Below are positions 17,397 through 26,109 of a stretch of 43,284 nucleotides of DNA, piece by piece. The DNA comes from CAYXVU01 sp964468725. GTDB lineage: Bacteria > Acidobacteriota > Blastocatellia > UBA7656. The notes below the pieces were generated by a model that saw only the letters and a program-made list of their open reading frames with translations, was not told the origin of the DNA and made no database searches. Made by a program: the position numbers and the translations under genes. The DNA is taken from positions 1 to 43,284 of the forward strand of contig CAYXVU010000018.1 in the NCBI GenBank assembly GCA_964468725.1. The letters are read 5' to 3'. Positions within the stretch are counted from its first letter, which is position 1, and each line of letters opens with the position of its first letter.

Positions 17397-20309
17397 TCAA
17401 ACTATTCCGTCGCTTGCCGAGAACGAATCGGTAAGCGGTCGGCTACCTGCCATCGGCAGGCTGACGCCGGGCGCTTCATCTCGATAGACGCGCAAGCGTC
17501 GGACACGCGAACTGAGCGCCACTTGTTCGGCGGCGTTCAGTTGATAAATTGCTGCGACGACTTCGATGGGTTTGACGCCACCGCTGGCGGAAATCTCGGT
17601 CACAATAACCAGCCGGTTCATCTCCGCATCGACATCAAGATCAAGCGTATAACGACGGACATCCACCGTCTGCCGTTTCTCTTTGCGCACCCGTTCAATC
17701 AGGCACGCCGAGCGAGCTAAAAACGACTCTGCCAATCGCCGGTGCCAGTCGGCTTCGGAGAGCTTCTGCCATGCAGCAGATGCGGCACGCAGCCGCGCGA
17801 GAGCCTGACCAATCTCCGGAGCATCAAGAGCCATCTCATAAGCTGCGCGGTTGAGCGTTTTGCTGAGTGACAGCGCGCCACTACTTAACCGCTCAAGCGT
17901 CTTGAAGCGCAAGCCTTCCGGCAAGACGCAATTGATACGCCTGAGAAAATCCGACTCGTTAAGTTCTTCTGGTGAGTCAAAATCCATTACCTCGTTTTCT
18001 CCGGCTGTGCCGACGCCGAGCGCCGGTCCGTAATGAATCAGGGGCATCGGGTGAAAGCCCTGACTGTAGCCGAGCGTTATCTTCGCACGCCGAAACGCGC
18101 GTGGCAACGCTCGCGTCAGGTCGAGATGCGATAAATACTTCACGGCCTCATCTTTGATAAATACCGCGCGATAGCGATGTAAGGGGATTGGTTGTCGGCT
18201 GTCGGTTTCAGGGGCTTGCTCTTTGTTTTCTGCCCCCGGTTGCCGGTTGCCGATTCCTTGTAGACGAACAAGCGGCTTGTCAAGCAGTTGATCTTTGATG
18301 GGGGCGATGCGCTCGTTGTAGGTGCGCATCTGCTGGTGCATCGCATAGGCTTTGTGCAAGTGCTCGCGTGACAGGGTGAGGTCGCACTCCATCCCGCAGT
18401 TGTAACAGAGCAGCGGCTGACCGGCGACGCGCTCAAAATCGTCGTGCGACGGAGCGATGGCTGTCGGTCTGCCGTCAATGATCGTAACCGGCAGTTCGCA
18501 GGGCGGCGAAATCTTCGCTTTGATGCCCTTCACATATTCGCGGGCGTTGAATTCCTGTTCGACCAAAGTATCGAGATGATCCCAAGGCAGTTGTACCAGC
18601 GGCGCGCCGGGTTTGGCGAATTCGCGCACCGGAAACTCTTTCAAATAGGGCGCGGGGTCAACGCCTTCCAGCCGAAACGCCTCCATCCACTTGGCGAATT
18701 GGAAGTGTTCTGCCCAACCGTCGAAGCGACAACCCAACTGCCAGGCGCGTTCGATCACTTTGCAGAGGTTGCGGTCGCCGCGCGAAATGATGCCTTCGAG
18801 GAGCGAAGTCTCGGCGTGGTGAACTTTGATGTCGAGGCGATAGCGACGACCAAGCTCTTTGAGCAATCGCTGTTTCTGTTTGATGGACTCGATCTCTTCT
18901 TGCGCGCACCACTGAAACGGCGTGTGCGGTTTGGGCACGAGAAACGAAGCCGAGCAGGTAACTTTTACGTTCTTCTTGAACTCTTTGTTACCGAGTTCGC
19001 GCACCTTGCGGCCAAGTTCGGCGATGCCGATGACATCCTCTTCCGTTTCGGTCGGCAAGCCGATCATGAAGTACATCTTCATCGCCGACCAGCCTTCAGA
19101 AAAGGCGACGCGGCAGGAGTTGAGGACATCGGCTTCGGTCACATTTTTGTTGATAACATCGCGCATGCGTTGGGTGCCCGCTTCGGGCGCGATGGTGAAG
19201 CCGGTTTTGCGGACGCGGGCGATCTCGCGGGCGAGCGATTCTTTCACTCCCGAAGCGCGCAATGACGAAACCGAAAAACTGACCTTGCGACGCTCCAATT
19301 CTGCGCCGAGCATCTTCACCAACGGTTCGAGACAGGTGTAATCCGCCGTCGAAAGCGAGGTGAGGCTGGTTTCGTCATAGCCGCCTTGTTCGATGCCGTC
19401 AATGATCGTATCAACGATCTTTTGCGGGTCGCGCTCGCGCACCGGGCGGTAGATCGTGCCTGCTTGACAGAAGCGGCATCCATCCACGCAGCCGCGCGCG
19501 ATTTCGATGGCGACGCGATCATGCACGGCTTCGATGCTCGGCACGGGCGAATTCGACGGGAAGGGAAATTGATTGATGTCTTTGACGACGCGACGGCGCA
19601 CGGGGAAGGGAATCGCCGCCTCTTCAGGGCGATCAACGATGAGCAGGCCGTGATGCTCGCTCACCTTCGTAGAATAGAGCGCAGGCACGTACAGGCCTTC
19701 GATGCGGGCAAGCTCTTTGAGCACCTCTTCGCGGCTGCGCCCCGAATCCCGCAGTTGCATGTAGCGTTCAACCAATTCGGGGAAGGCCTCTTCGCCGTCG
19801 CCGATGACGAACACGTCAATGAAATCGCTGATCGGTTCGCCCGAATAGACGGTCGGGCCACCGGCGATAACCAGCGGGTCGCCGAGCGTTCTTTCCCGCG
19901 TATGCAGCGGAATGCGCCCGCAGTCGAGCATGGTCAAGACGTTGGTATAGGTCAACTCGTATTGCAACGAGAACCCGACGACATCGAACTCATCGAGCGG
20001 CGTATAGCTTTCAAGCGCCAGCAACGGCAGGCTGCGTTCTTTCAGCCGCGCTTCCATATCCGGCCACGGCGCATAGACGCGCTCGGCAGACCAGCCCTCT
20101 CGTTGGTTTAGCACGCTATAGAGAATCTTCAGACCGAGATGGCTCATGCCGATCTCGTAGGTGTCGGGGAAGCAGAGCGCAATGCGCGTATGAATTTCGG
20201 TTTCCGGTTTGCGGATGGCGTTCCATTCGCCGCCGACATAGCGCGCAGGCTTTTCGACGGTCGGCAGAATCTCGTCTAATAACGCGCGATACCGTTTTGC
20301 GTTGTCCAT
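17397..20309 (-). CDS. B12-binding/radical SAM protein (TIGR03960) fused to DUF2344 (TIGR03936)
   Basis: 970 residues. Residues about 1-230 form a cobalamin-binding-like Rossmann domain (CFPDTYEIGMSHLG, GDGEEAFPELVE). The radical SAM core follows with its iron-sulfur cysteines at Cys274, Cys278 and Cys281 (GCVDGCRFC), then a long conserved region ending in CYNCGMECDL. A Gln/Glu/Pro linker near 687-707 leads to the DUF2344 domain (YRAVFIKDEAVKYLSHLD, GYSQGFHPMPLI). In many bacteria the two halves are adjacent genes upstream of rng, and here rng is indeed next on the same strand, which supports a role in tRNA or rRNA processing or modification; the reaction is not known. The linker is encoded by a 63-bp heptad repeat array (separate entry). 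Confidence 0.93.
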   Translation of the reverse strand: MDNAKRYRALLDEILPTVEKPARYVGGEWNAIRKPETEIHTRIALCFPDTYEIGMSHLGLKILYSVLNQREGWSAERVYAPWPDMEARLKERSLPLLALESYTPLDEFDVVGFSLQYELTYTNVLTMLDCGRIPLHTRERTLGDPLVIAGGPTVYSGEPISDFIDVFVIGDGEEAFPELVERYMQLRDSGRSREEVLKELARIEGLYVPALYSTKVSEHHGLLIVDRPEEAAIPFPVRRRVVKDINQFPFPSNSPVPSIEAVHDRVAIEIARGCVDGCRFCQAGTIYRPVRERDPQKIVDTIIDGIEQGGYDETSLTSLSTADYTCLEPLVKMLGAELERRKVSFSVSSLRASGVKESLAREIARVRKTGFTIAPEAGTQRMRDVINKNVTEADVLNSCRVAFSEGWSAMKMYFMIGLPTETEEDVIGIAELGRKVRELGNKEFKKNVKVTCSASFLVPKPHTPFQWCAQEEIESIKQKQRLLKELGRRYRLDIKVHHAETSLLEGIISRGDRNLCKVIERAWQLGCRFDGWAEHFQFAKWMEAFRLEGVDPAPYLKEFPVREFAKPGAPLVQLPWDHLDTLVEQEFNAREYVKGIKAKISPPCELPVTIIDGRPTAIAPSHDDFERVAGQPLLCYNCGMECDLTLSREHLHKAYAMHQQMRTYNERIAPIKDQLLDKPLVRLQGIGNRQPGAENKEQAPETDSRQPIPLHRYRAVFIKDEAVKYLSHLDLTRALPRAFRRAKITLGYSQGFHPMPLIHYGPALGVGTAGENEVMDFDSPEELNESDFLRRINCVLPEGLRFKTLERLSSGALSLSKTLNRAAYEMALDAPEIGQALARLRAASAAWQKLSEADWHRRLAESFLARSACLIERVRKEKRQTVDVRRYTLDLDVDAEMNRLVIVTEISASGGVKPIEVVAAIYQLNAAEQVALSSRVRRLRVYRDEAPGVSLPMAGSRPLTDSFSASDGIV
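18190..18252. repeat. Nine-unit heptad array inside the radical-SAM fusion gene
   Basis: Nine consecutive 7-mers: GGTTGTC, GGCTGTC, GGTTTCA, GGGGCTT, GCTCTTT, GTTTTCT, GCCCCCG, GTTGCCG, GTTGCCG. The last two are identical and the first two differ by one base. Total length is 63 bp, a multiple of three, so the frame stays open; it encodes about 21 residues of Gln/Glu/Pro/Asn-rich linker at the junction of two normally separate domains. Confidence 0.65.
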
Positions 20310-20317
20310 AGTTCGAT

Positions 20318-20373
20318 GCCCGTCGCCTGTCGTCCATCACCAGTTGTGATAACGGACAACGGATGACGGACGC
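20318..20373. repeat. Eight-unit heptad array, radical SAM/rodA spacer
   Basis: Consecutive 7-mers GCCCGTC, GCCTGTC, GTCCATC, ACCAGTT, GTGATAA, CGGACAA, CGGATGA, CGGACGC fill almost the whole 66-bp spacer, from 9 bp before the radical-SAM ATG to 2 bp from the rodA stop. Left units read like the inverse of right units, so the array can fold on itself. Confidence 0.65.
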
Positions 20374-20375
20374 TT

Positions 20376-21479
20376 TCAATTTACAAATTTCCTCAGTCGC
20401 ACGCTGAGAGCCAGCCCGATGCCTAAAAAGATGGCCAAAACCGATGTTCCTCCGGCGCTCATCAGCGGTAAGGGAATTCCCATGATCGGCATTATGCCTA
20501 CGACCATCCCCAGATTGCAAAAGATGTGGAAGATGAGGAGCGACACGAATCCCATAATCAACAGCGAGCCGGTGCGGTCGCGCGCCCCTTGCGCGGCGGA
20601 TACCAGTCGCCATATCCAAATCAAATAGAGCGCGAGCATCAGCAGAATGCCCAAAAATCCTGTCTCTTCGGCGACCGCTGCGGCGATGAAGTCCGAATAG
20701 GCATAGGGCAAAAATCCGAGCTTGCCCTGAGTGCCTTCGCCGATGCCTTTGCCAGTGATGCCGCCCGACCCGACGGCGACCATTGATTGAATCGTTTGAT
20801 AGCCATAGCCACGCGGGTCTACCTGTTCAGGATGAAATATCACATCAATGCGCTGTCTTTGATACTCGCGAAGAAATGGGTAGACTGAAATCAGAGCTAC
20901 GACCAGCCCGATGACGCCGATGACAATCCAGCGCTTTTGCAGGCCGCTGAGAAAGAAGAAAGCCGCCAGAATGGCTCCGAAGGTCAACATCGTGCCGGTG
21001 TCTTTTTCGAGGGCGATGAGGATGATCGGCGGCATCGCAATGGCGATCATCATGGCCATATCGCGCAACGTCAATTTGGCAGCGCGCGAAAGCGAGACTT
21101 GTCGCGCCAACATCATAATGGTCGCGAGTTTGGCGAATTCGCTCGGCTGTAGACTGCCCAGTCCCGGAATGCGTAGCCACGCGCGATTGCCGTTGATCTC
21201 GACTCCCAAAGGCGTAAGCACCAAAATCAAGAGCAGAATCACGAAGCCATAAAAGAAGGGCGCCAGATCGGCGATCAGCTTGCGGTAGTCGCTAAACATG
21301 GCGACCAGCGCGATGGCGATGCCGAGAACGAGAAAGATGAGTTGCTTGCGGACGAAATCGAAACTCGGCTCCGGCGCGGTGCTGGAGATGCCGACGCATC
21401 CGAAGAGTGTCAAGCAGATCGGCGCAAGCAGCAGCAGCCAATCAATATCACGAAGCGTTCGGGTTTTGACATCAACCAT
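20376..21479 (-). CDS. rodA: Rod-shape-determining SEDS glycosyltransferase RodA
   Basis: 367 residues with about ten membrane segments. SEDS signatures are GNRAWLRIPGLGSLQPSEFAK, AEETGFLGI and the C-terminal PLPLMSAGGTS. RodA polymerises lipid II glycan strands for side-wall growth and works with the class B PBP2 encoded immediately upstream: the ATG here lies one base after the PBP2 stop. Length and motifs match RodA rather than FtsW, as does the mre neighbourhood. Confidence 0.96.
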   Translation of the reverse strand: MVDVKTRTLRDIDWLLLLAPICLTLFGCVGISSTAPEPSFDFVRKQLIFLVLGIAIALVAMFSDYRKLIADLAPFFYGFVILLLILVLTPLGVEINGNRAWLRIPGLGSLQPSEFAKLATIMMLARQVSLSRAAKLTLRDMAMMIAIAMPPIILIALEKDTGTMLTFGAILAAFFFLSGLQKRWIVIGVIGLVVALISVYPFLREYQRQRIDVIFHPEQVDPRGYGYQTIQSMVAVGSGGITGKGIGEGTQGKLGFLPYAYSDFIAAAVAEETGFLGILLMLALYLIWIWRLVSAAQGARDRTGSLLIMGFVSLLIFHIFCNLGMVVGIMPIMGIPLPLMSAGGTSVLAIFLGIGLALSVRLRKFVN

Positions 21480-21480
21480 T

Positions 21481-23451
21481 TTATTGCCTTGTTGACGGAC
21501 GCTGCGGATCGTTGACAGCCGTCGGCGCTATGCTTGCCGAAGCCGTCTGCTCTGCTTGCGTCGCAGGTTGAGGCGGCGCAAACTTGGCGGTCAATTCGGG
21601 AATGACCGCATGCCCCGCCTTTTTGGAGTAGTACGCGCCGAGAATCATTCTGAATTTCGGCGCGGAAGCCCGCCCTCCCTGTCCGCCGTTTTCGGTCAAG
21701 ACGACGATGCCAATTTCGGGTTTTTGCTCGGTGTGCAGCGGCGCAAACCCGATAAACCATGCATGATCTTGCAACTTCTTGCCGCGCGCTTTATCGGTCG
21801 AAATCACTTGTGCGGTTCCGGTCTTGCCGCCGACGTTGAAGCCGGGAATTCCGGCTCTGCCGCCGGTGCCGCCTTGATTGACCACACCCCACGCGCCGTA
21901 GCTGACGATGTCAATCGTCTGTTTCGATAAGGGCACAATCTTCGGCGCTTGCTCAAAGAGTTTAGTTTCGGCAATAGGGGTGGCTTTGGCTTCTTTCAGA
22001 AAGTGAGGGGTGTAAAACTCACCGCCCATCATCACCCCCGAAATGGCGCGCAACAATTGCAGCGGCGAGATCACCACCGTGCCCTGTCCGATGGTGGCGC
22101 TGGCGGTATCGAAATCGCGCCAGTCCGGATCTTTGGGATTGAAGCGGCGTTTGGTTTCGCGGCTCGGAATGATGCCCAGATTCTCTCCGGGAATATCAAT
22201 GCCCGTGCGCGAGCCGACGCCGAAACGGGTGACCCATTCATGGATTTTGTCCACCCCTAGCTTGATGCCGAGGCGATAGTAATACCCATCGCATGAATGG
22301 ACAATAGAGGAATGCACATCGGGCGCGCCGTGACTCCCCATACAGCGCATGAAATAGGTTCCGATGCGGAGGCCGCCGCCACACGGCAAGCGCGAATCTT
22401 TCGGTGTGATAACCTTCTCTTCGAGGGCGGCGGTAGACATCAGTAACTTCCAGGTCGAGCCGGTCGGATAGATGCCTTGCATAGCATCGTTATAAAGCGG
22501 GTGCGTCTCGTCTGTGATAAGGGCGCGAATTTCGGCGCGATACTCGCCCGATGAGGCGATGTTTTTGGCAAACAGACTGGGGTCGAAGGTCGGTCGGGAA
22601 ACCATCGCATAGATTTCGCCATTTTGCGGATTCATAGCGATAGCCGAGCCGGTTTGGCCGAGGCTGTCGAACTCTTCTTCGGCGACCCGCTGCACATCAA
22701 TGTCAATGGTGGTGTAGAGGTCTTGTCCGCGCACCGGCGGAATCACTTCCAACTCGTCAATGGTATTGCCTTTGGAATCAACCAGCAGGCGCTTGACGCC
22801 GTTTTTGCCGCGCAGCTCTTTATCATAATAGGCCTCGATGCCCGATTGCCCGATGATGTCGCCGGATTTATAGCCGCCCTCTTTGTACTTCGGGTTTTCA
22901 AGCTGTCGGGGGGTGATTTCGCCAACGTAGCCGATGACGTGTGCGGCCAGCGAGCCATTCGGATAGGTGCGATTGGGTTGCAATTCGATCTGAATCTCTG
23001 GGTGTTCCAAGCCGTGTGCGGCAATCCATGCGCGGTCAGCATCGCTGGCATTCTGTTTGACGAGGATAGGCAAGGCTTTCGAGCGTTTCGGATCGTTCAG
23101 GCTGCCGAGCAACTGCTCGCGTTCGGCTCCGAGTTCTTCGACCAAGACGCGGATGGTCTCTTCGCGGTTGGCGTCTTTCATCGCATCGGGCACGATGACG
23201 ATGTTGTGTTCGAATGTGTTGGCGACCAACGGCACGCCGTTGCGATCATAAATTCCGCCGCGCGGGGCGACGATTTCAATCTCGCGTATGCGATTGTTAT
23301 CGGCGCGTAATTGAAAGTCTTCGTGGCGCACCACCTGCAAGACGTAGAAGCGTACGCCGAGCAGGGTGAGCATGATGAAGGCGAGAAAGTAGATCGCGCG
23401 CACGCGGCTATCGAAATCGAAACTCGATTCTTTGATTGGTGATCTACTCAT
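21481..23451 (-). CDS. mrdA: Penicillin-binding protein 2 (elongasome transpeptidase)
   Basis: 656 residues: a short cytoplasmic N-terminus, one membrane anchor at about 17-38 (IYFLAFIMLTLLGVRFYVL), the PBP dimerisation domain with RGGIYDRNGVPL, and a transpeptidase domain. Active-site motifs are Ser332-T-W-Lys335 (SxxK), SCD within HSCDGYYY, and Lys543-T-G-T. It cross-links side-wall peptidoglycan in the periplasm, paired with RodA. Its ATG overlaps the end of mreD by 8 bp, showing translational coupling. A Pro/Ala/Thr tail of about 40 residues follows the catalytic domain. Confidence 0.96.
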   Translation of the reverse strand: MSRSPIKESSFDFDSRVRAIYFLAFIMLTLLGVRFYVLQVVRHEDFQLRADNNRIREIEIVAPRGGIYDRNGVPLVANTFEHNIVIVPDAMKDANREETIRVLVEELGAEREQLLGSLNDPKRSKALPILVKQNASDADRAWIAAHGLEHPEIQIELQPNRTYPNGSLAAHVIGYVGEITPRQLENPKYKEGGYKSGDIIGQSGIEAYYDKELRGKNGVKRLLVDSKGNTIDELEVIPPVRGQDLYTTIDIDVQRVAEEEFDSLGQTGSAIAMNPQNGEIYAMVSRPTFDPSLFAKNIASSGEYRAEIRALITDETHPLYNDAMQGIYPTGSTWKLLMSTAALEEKVITPKDSRLPCGGGLRIGTYFMRCMGSHGAPDVHSSIVHSCDGYYYRLGIKLGVDKIHEWVTRFGVGSRTGIDIPGENLGIIPSRETKRRFNPKDPDWRDFDTASATIGQGTVVISPLQLLRAISGVMMGGEFYTPHFLKEAKATPIAETKLFEQAPKIVPLSKQTIDIVSYGAWGVVNQGGTGGRAGIPGFNVGGKTGTAQVISTDKARGKKLQDHAWFIGFAPLHTEQKPEIGIVVLTENGGQGGRASAPKFRMILGAYYSKKAGHAVIPELTAKFAPPQPATQAEQTASASIAPTAVNDPQRPSTRQ

Positions 23452-23962
23452 AAAACCTCTTTCTGAGGGCGATCTCCGGTTGTTTGGGAAAGACCTTCTC
23501 CAGTCCGTAAAAGACGAATATCGCCGCCAGCGTATCGGCCAGCACGCTCCACCCCAGCGTTTTGCCGAACTGCGACCAGTTCGACACCTGCGGCAGGTCT
23601 TGCTCTAACAGCAGGTATAAGCCGATGAAGAACACGGTGTTGGTTGCCGAAGCGGCAGCCACGACGCCGAGTTTGGCAAACGGATTGTCAAGCGCAACTT
23701 TAATGCTGGTCAGTCCGATCAAATAGCCGATCAAGGTTTTGGCAAATCCGCCGACGCCTGGTATGCCGCCTGCAATCACATCGCCGCCGATGCCTGCCAG
23801 CGCGCCGATCCACATTCCTAATTGCGGCGCACGCTGCAAACTGAAATATACAGTGATTAGCAGCGGCAGGTCTACATAACGAAAAAAAGGCAACGGCTTC
23901 GGGAGCAAAAACTGTAGCAAAATAGCGATCAGGATCGTCAGGGCAATTTTTACGTTGTACAC
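23444..23962 (-). CDS. mreD: Rod-shape-determining protein MreD
   Basis: 172 residues from a GTG at 23962, chosen because GAGGAAG lies at good distance upstream and the protein then starts just before the first membrane segment, as MreD normally does (about 160-180 residues). An open frame extends upstream to a TTG next to the mreC stop, which would add 27 polar residues and is less likely. Five to six hydrophobic segments are visible (KIALTILIAILLQFLLP; LLITVYFSL; GMWIGALAGIGGDVIAGG; TVFFIGLYLLL; VLADTLAAIFVFY). MreD bridges MreC and the PBP2-RodA pair. It overlaps mrdA by 8 bp. Confidence 0.88.
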   Translation of the reverse strand: MYNVKIALTILIAILLQFLLPKPLPFFRYVDLPLLITVYFSLQRAPQLGMWIGALAGIGGDVIAGGIPGVGGFAKTLIGYLIGLTSIKVALDNPFAKLGVVAAASATNTVFFIGLYLLLEQDLPQVSNWSQFGKTLGWSVLADTLAAIFVFYGLEKVFPKQPEIALRKRFYE

Positions 23963-24043
23963 GCTGTCCGCTTCCTCAAGAACGGTTGCAACTCGTTTCG
24001 TCTGCCAAAGGTGATGGTCTCTGTTCGGCGCGCCGACCGGCAA

Positions 24044-24922
24044 TCAGGGGCGCGGCGCCGATTCCGCCCGGCGACTAGGAGCCTCTCCCGCATCCAACCT
24101 CTTCTCTTCTACGAGGTAGATCAGAACTTGTTCAAGGCTATCTACCCGTGCGGTCGGCACGACGGTAATCTTATGCCAAGGGCCATTGGGGTCGCTTTCG
24201 ATGCGCTCGACCGTGCCGATAACCAAGCCTTTCGGATAGATGCGATCCAACCCGGTTGTCACCACAATATCTCCGGCTTGTACGGTGAGAGCATCGGAGA
24301 TGCCCTTCAAATCGCAGCGATTCGTACCCGTTCCGCTCAACACCCCCATGGTGCGCGAAGTTTGCAGCATCGCGCCTGCACCGGCTGCGGTGTCGGTGAT
24401 GACTTGAACTTGCGAGTAGTTCGGCCCGACGCTGATGACGCGTCCGACAATGCCTTGTGGCGTGGCGACCGGCATATTGCGGCGCACGCCGTCGAGCGTA
24501 CCGCGATCCAGATACAAGGTTTTGAACCACACTTTGGGATTGCGCGAAATCACGTTGGCGGCCAGCACCGGATACTGGGGGCGCGGCGGCATGGCGAACT
24601 GTTCTTCCAGGCTCTTGAGTTTGCTTGCTTCTTCGCGGGCGCTGTCGCGTTCGGCAATCAGTTGTTCAATCTCGCTTTTGAGACGGGTATTCTCTTCCTT
24701 CGCGCCGCGCAACTCGGTAAAACCGCTGAAGAAGCTGGCGACCCCCGATGTCGTTTTATCGAAGGCTTTCGCTACCGGAGTATAAAGGATCAGCAACCAT
24801 TTACCTGCGATACTCTGTTCAGTCTCCGGATTGCGCGCGAAATAGGACATCAGGATGACTTGCAGGGTGAGCAAGATGGCCAGCCGCCAATGAGACCGTT
24901 GTTGTATAGGAGGTGCGCTCAT
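24044..24922 (-). CDS. mreC: Rod-shape-determining protein MreC
   Basis: 292 residues: an N-terminal membrane anchor (about 10-28), a coiled coil near 70-110 (LRGAKEENTRLKSEIEQLIA), and the two beta-barrel MreC domains with NPKVWFKTLYLDRGTLDGV, VATPQGIVGRVISVG and VTTGLDRIYPKGLVIG. It links cytoplasmic MreB to periplasmic PBP2. No clear ribosome binding site precedes the ATG, because the 80-bp space to mreB is mostly a heptad repeat array; the start could rely on coupling or lie slightly differently. Confidence 0.95.
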   Translation of the reverse strand: MSAPPIQQRSHWRLAILLTLQVILMSYFARNPETEQSIAGKWLLILYTPVAKAFDKTTSGVASFFSGFTELRGAKEENTRLKSEIEQLIAERDSAREEASKLKSLEEQFAMPPRPQYPVLAANVISRNPKVWFKTLYLDRGTLDGVRRNMPVATPQGIVGRVISVGPNYSQVQVITDTAAGAGAMLQTSRTMGVLSGTGTNRCDLKGISDALTVQAGDIVVTTGLDRIYPKGLVIGTVERIESDPNGPWHKITVVPTARVDSLEQVLIYLVEEKRLDAGEAPSRRAESAPRP

Positions 24923-24929
24923 AACCGCA

Positions 24930-24995
24930 GTGACGAGTGACGAGGGGCAAGCGCAAGCCCGGTGAATCCGTCACTTGTCGCTCGCCGCTGGTCAC
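24930..24995. repeat. Heptad array with inverted arms, mreB/mreC spacer
   Basis: The left arm has GTGACGA twice in tandem (24930-24943). The right arm, read on the opposite strand from 24995, gives GTGACCA, GCGGCGA, GCGACAA, GTGACGG, i.e. the same unit inverted and in phase. The array fills the spacer between the mreB stop and the mreC start, so it must be transcribed in the elongasome mRNA and could form a stem between the two cistrons. Confidence 0.65.
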
Positions 24996-25002
24996 GATGG
25001 TT

Positions 25003-26052
25003 TTACAGCGAATGGCTCATCATGGTGTTTTCCCAACTCACGCGGCTGAGGAGGTCGAAATCAGCCAGCATCTTGCCGGTTCCGAGCGCCACCGAGGTCA
25101 AGGGGTTTTCTGCCAGCGAGACCGGCACGCCGGTCTCTTCCATCAATCGTTTGTCCAGCCCTTTGAGCAGCGCGCCGCCGCCGGTAAGTACGATGCCCCG
25201 TTCCGCAATGTCTGCCGACAGTTCCGGCGGCGTGCGCTCCAACGCTACGCGCACGGCGTTGATGATCGTGGCAATGGGTTCGGCCAAGGCTTCGCGCACC
25301 TCTTCATCGGTGATCGAGATGGTGCGCGGCACGCCTTCAATCAAGTTGCGCCCTTTGATCTCCATCGAGATGGGTTCATCCAACTGCCAGGCCGAACCGA
25401 GTTCGATCTTCACCGATTCCGCTGTGCGTTCGCCGATCAGCAGATTGTATTTCCGTTTGATGTATTGGATGATCGCTTCATCAAGTTCATTACCGGCCAC
25501 ACGCACGGCGCGCGAGTAGACGATGCCGGAAAGCGAGATGACGGCGATGTCGGTCGTGCCGCCGCCGATATCAACGATCATATTGCCGTACGGTTCGGTA
25601 ATGGGGAGGCCCGCGCCAATGGCTGCGGCCATCGCTTCGGCAACGAGGTAGACCTTCGAAGCTTTCGCGCGATAAGCGGCATCCTCGACGGCGCGCCGTT
25701 CGACTTGGGTAATTTCGCCGGGTACGCCGATGACGACGCGCGGCGAGACCCATTGCCGTCCGTTGTGAGCTTTGCGGATGAAGTGCTGCAACATCTTCTC
25801 CGTCACTTCGAAGTCGGCAATCACTCCATCCTTCATCGGGCGGATGGCGATGATGTTGCCGGGCGTGCGCCCGAGCATCTCTTTAGCCTCTTTGCCGACG
25901 GCTTCGACTTTGTTGGTGAGTTTATTGATGGCGACGATGGAAGGTTCGCTAACGACGATGCCGCGACCTTTCGCATAAACCAACGTGTTGGCGGTTCCCA
26001 AGTCAATGGCTAGATCGCTTGAGAAAGGGTTAAAAATACTTTTCATCCTCAT
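25003..26052 (-). CDS. mreB: Actin-like rod-shape protein MreB
   Basis: 349 residues from the first of two in-frame ATGs (26052 and 26046). Nucleotide-binding motifs of the actin fold are intact: LAIDLGTANTLVYAKGRG (phosphate 1), PMKDGVIADF, GVPGEITQVERRAV, NMIVDIGGGTTDIAVISL (phosphate 2) and VLTGGGALLKGLD. MreB filaments position the side-wall synthesis complex encoded downstream (mreCD, mrdA, rodA). A TATAAT lies against the start region on the minus strand (overlapping the first ATG) and neither ATG has a normal ribosome binding site, so the second ATG may head a nearly leaderless transcript; that is inference. Confidence 0.97.
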   Translation of the reverse strand: MRMKSIFNPFSSDLAIDLGTANTLVYAKGRGIVVSEPSIVAINKLTNKVEAVGKEAKEMLGRTPGNIIAIRPMKDGVIADFEVTEKMLQHFIRKAHNGRQWVSPRVVIGVPGEITQVERRAVEDAAYRAKASKVYLVAEAMAAAIGAGLPITEPYGNMIVDIGGGTTDIAVISLSGIVYSRAVRVAGNELDEAIIQYIKRKYNLLIGERTAESVKIELGSAWQLDEPISMEIKGRNLIEGVPRTISITDEEVREALAEPIATIINAVRVALERTPPELSADIAERGIVLTGGGALLKGLDKRLMEETGVPVSLAENPLTSVALGTGKMLADFDLLSRVSWENTMMSHSL

Positions 26053-26109
26053 TATATCTGGTTTTGCTCTTTCAACTTTTGCGTAGCGCGCGGAGCCGAA
26101 GGGCTGCGC

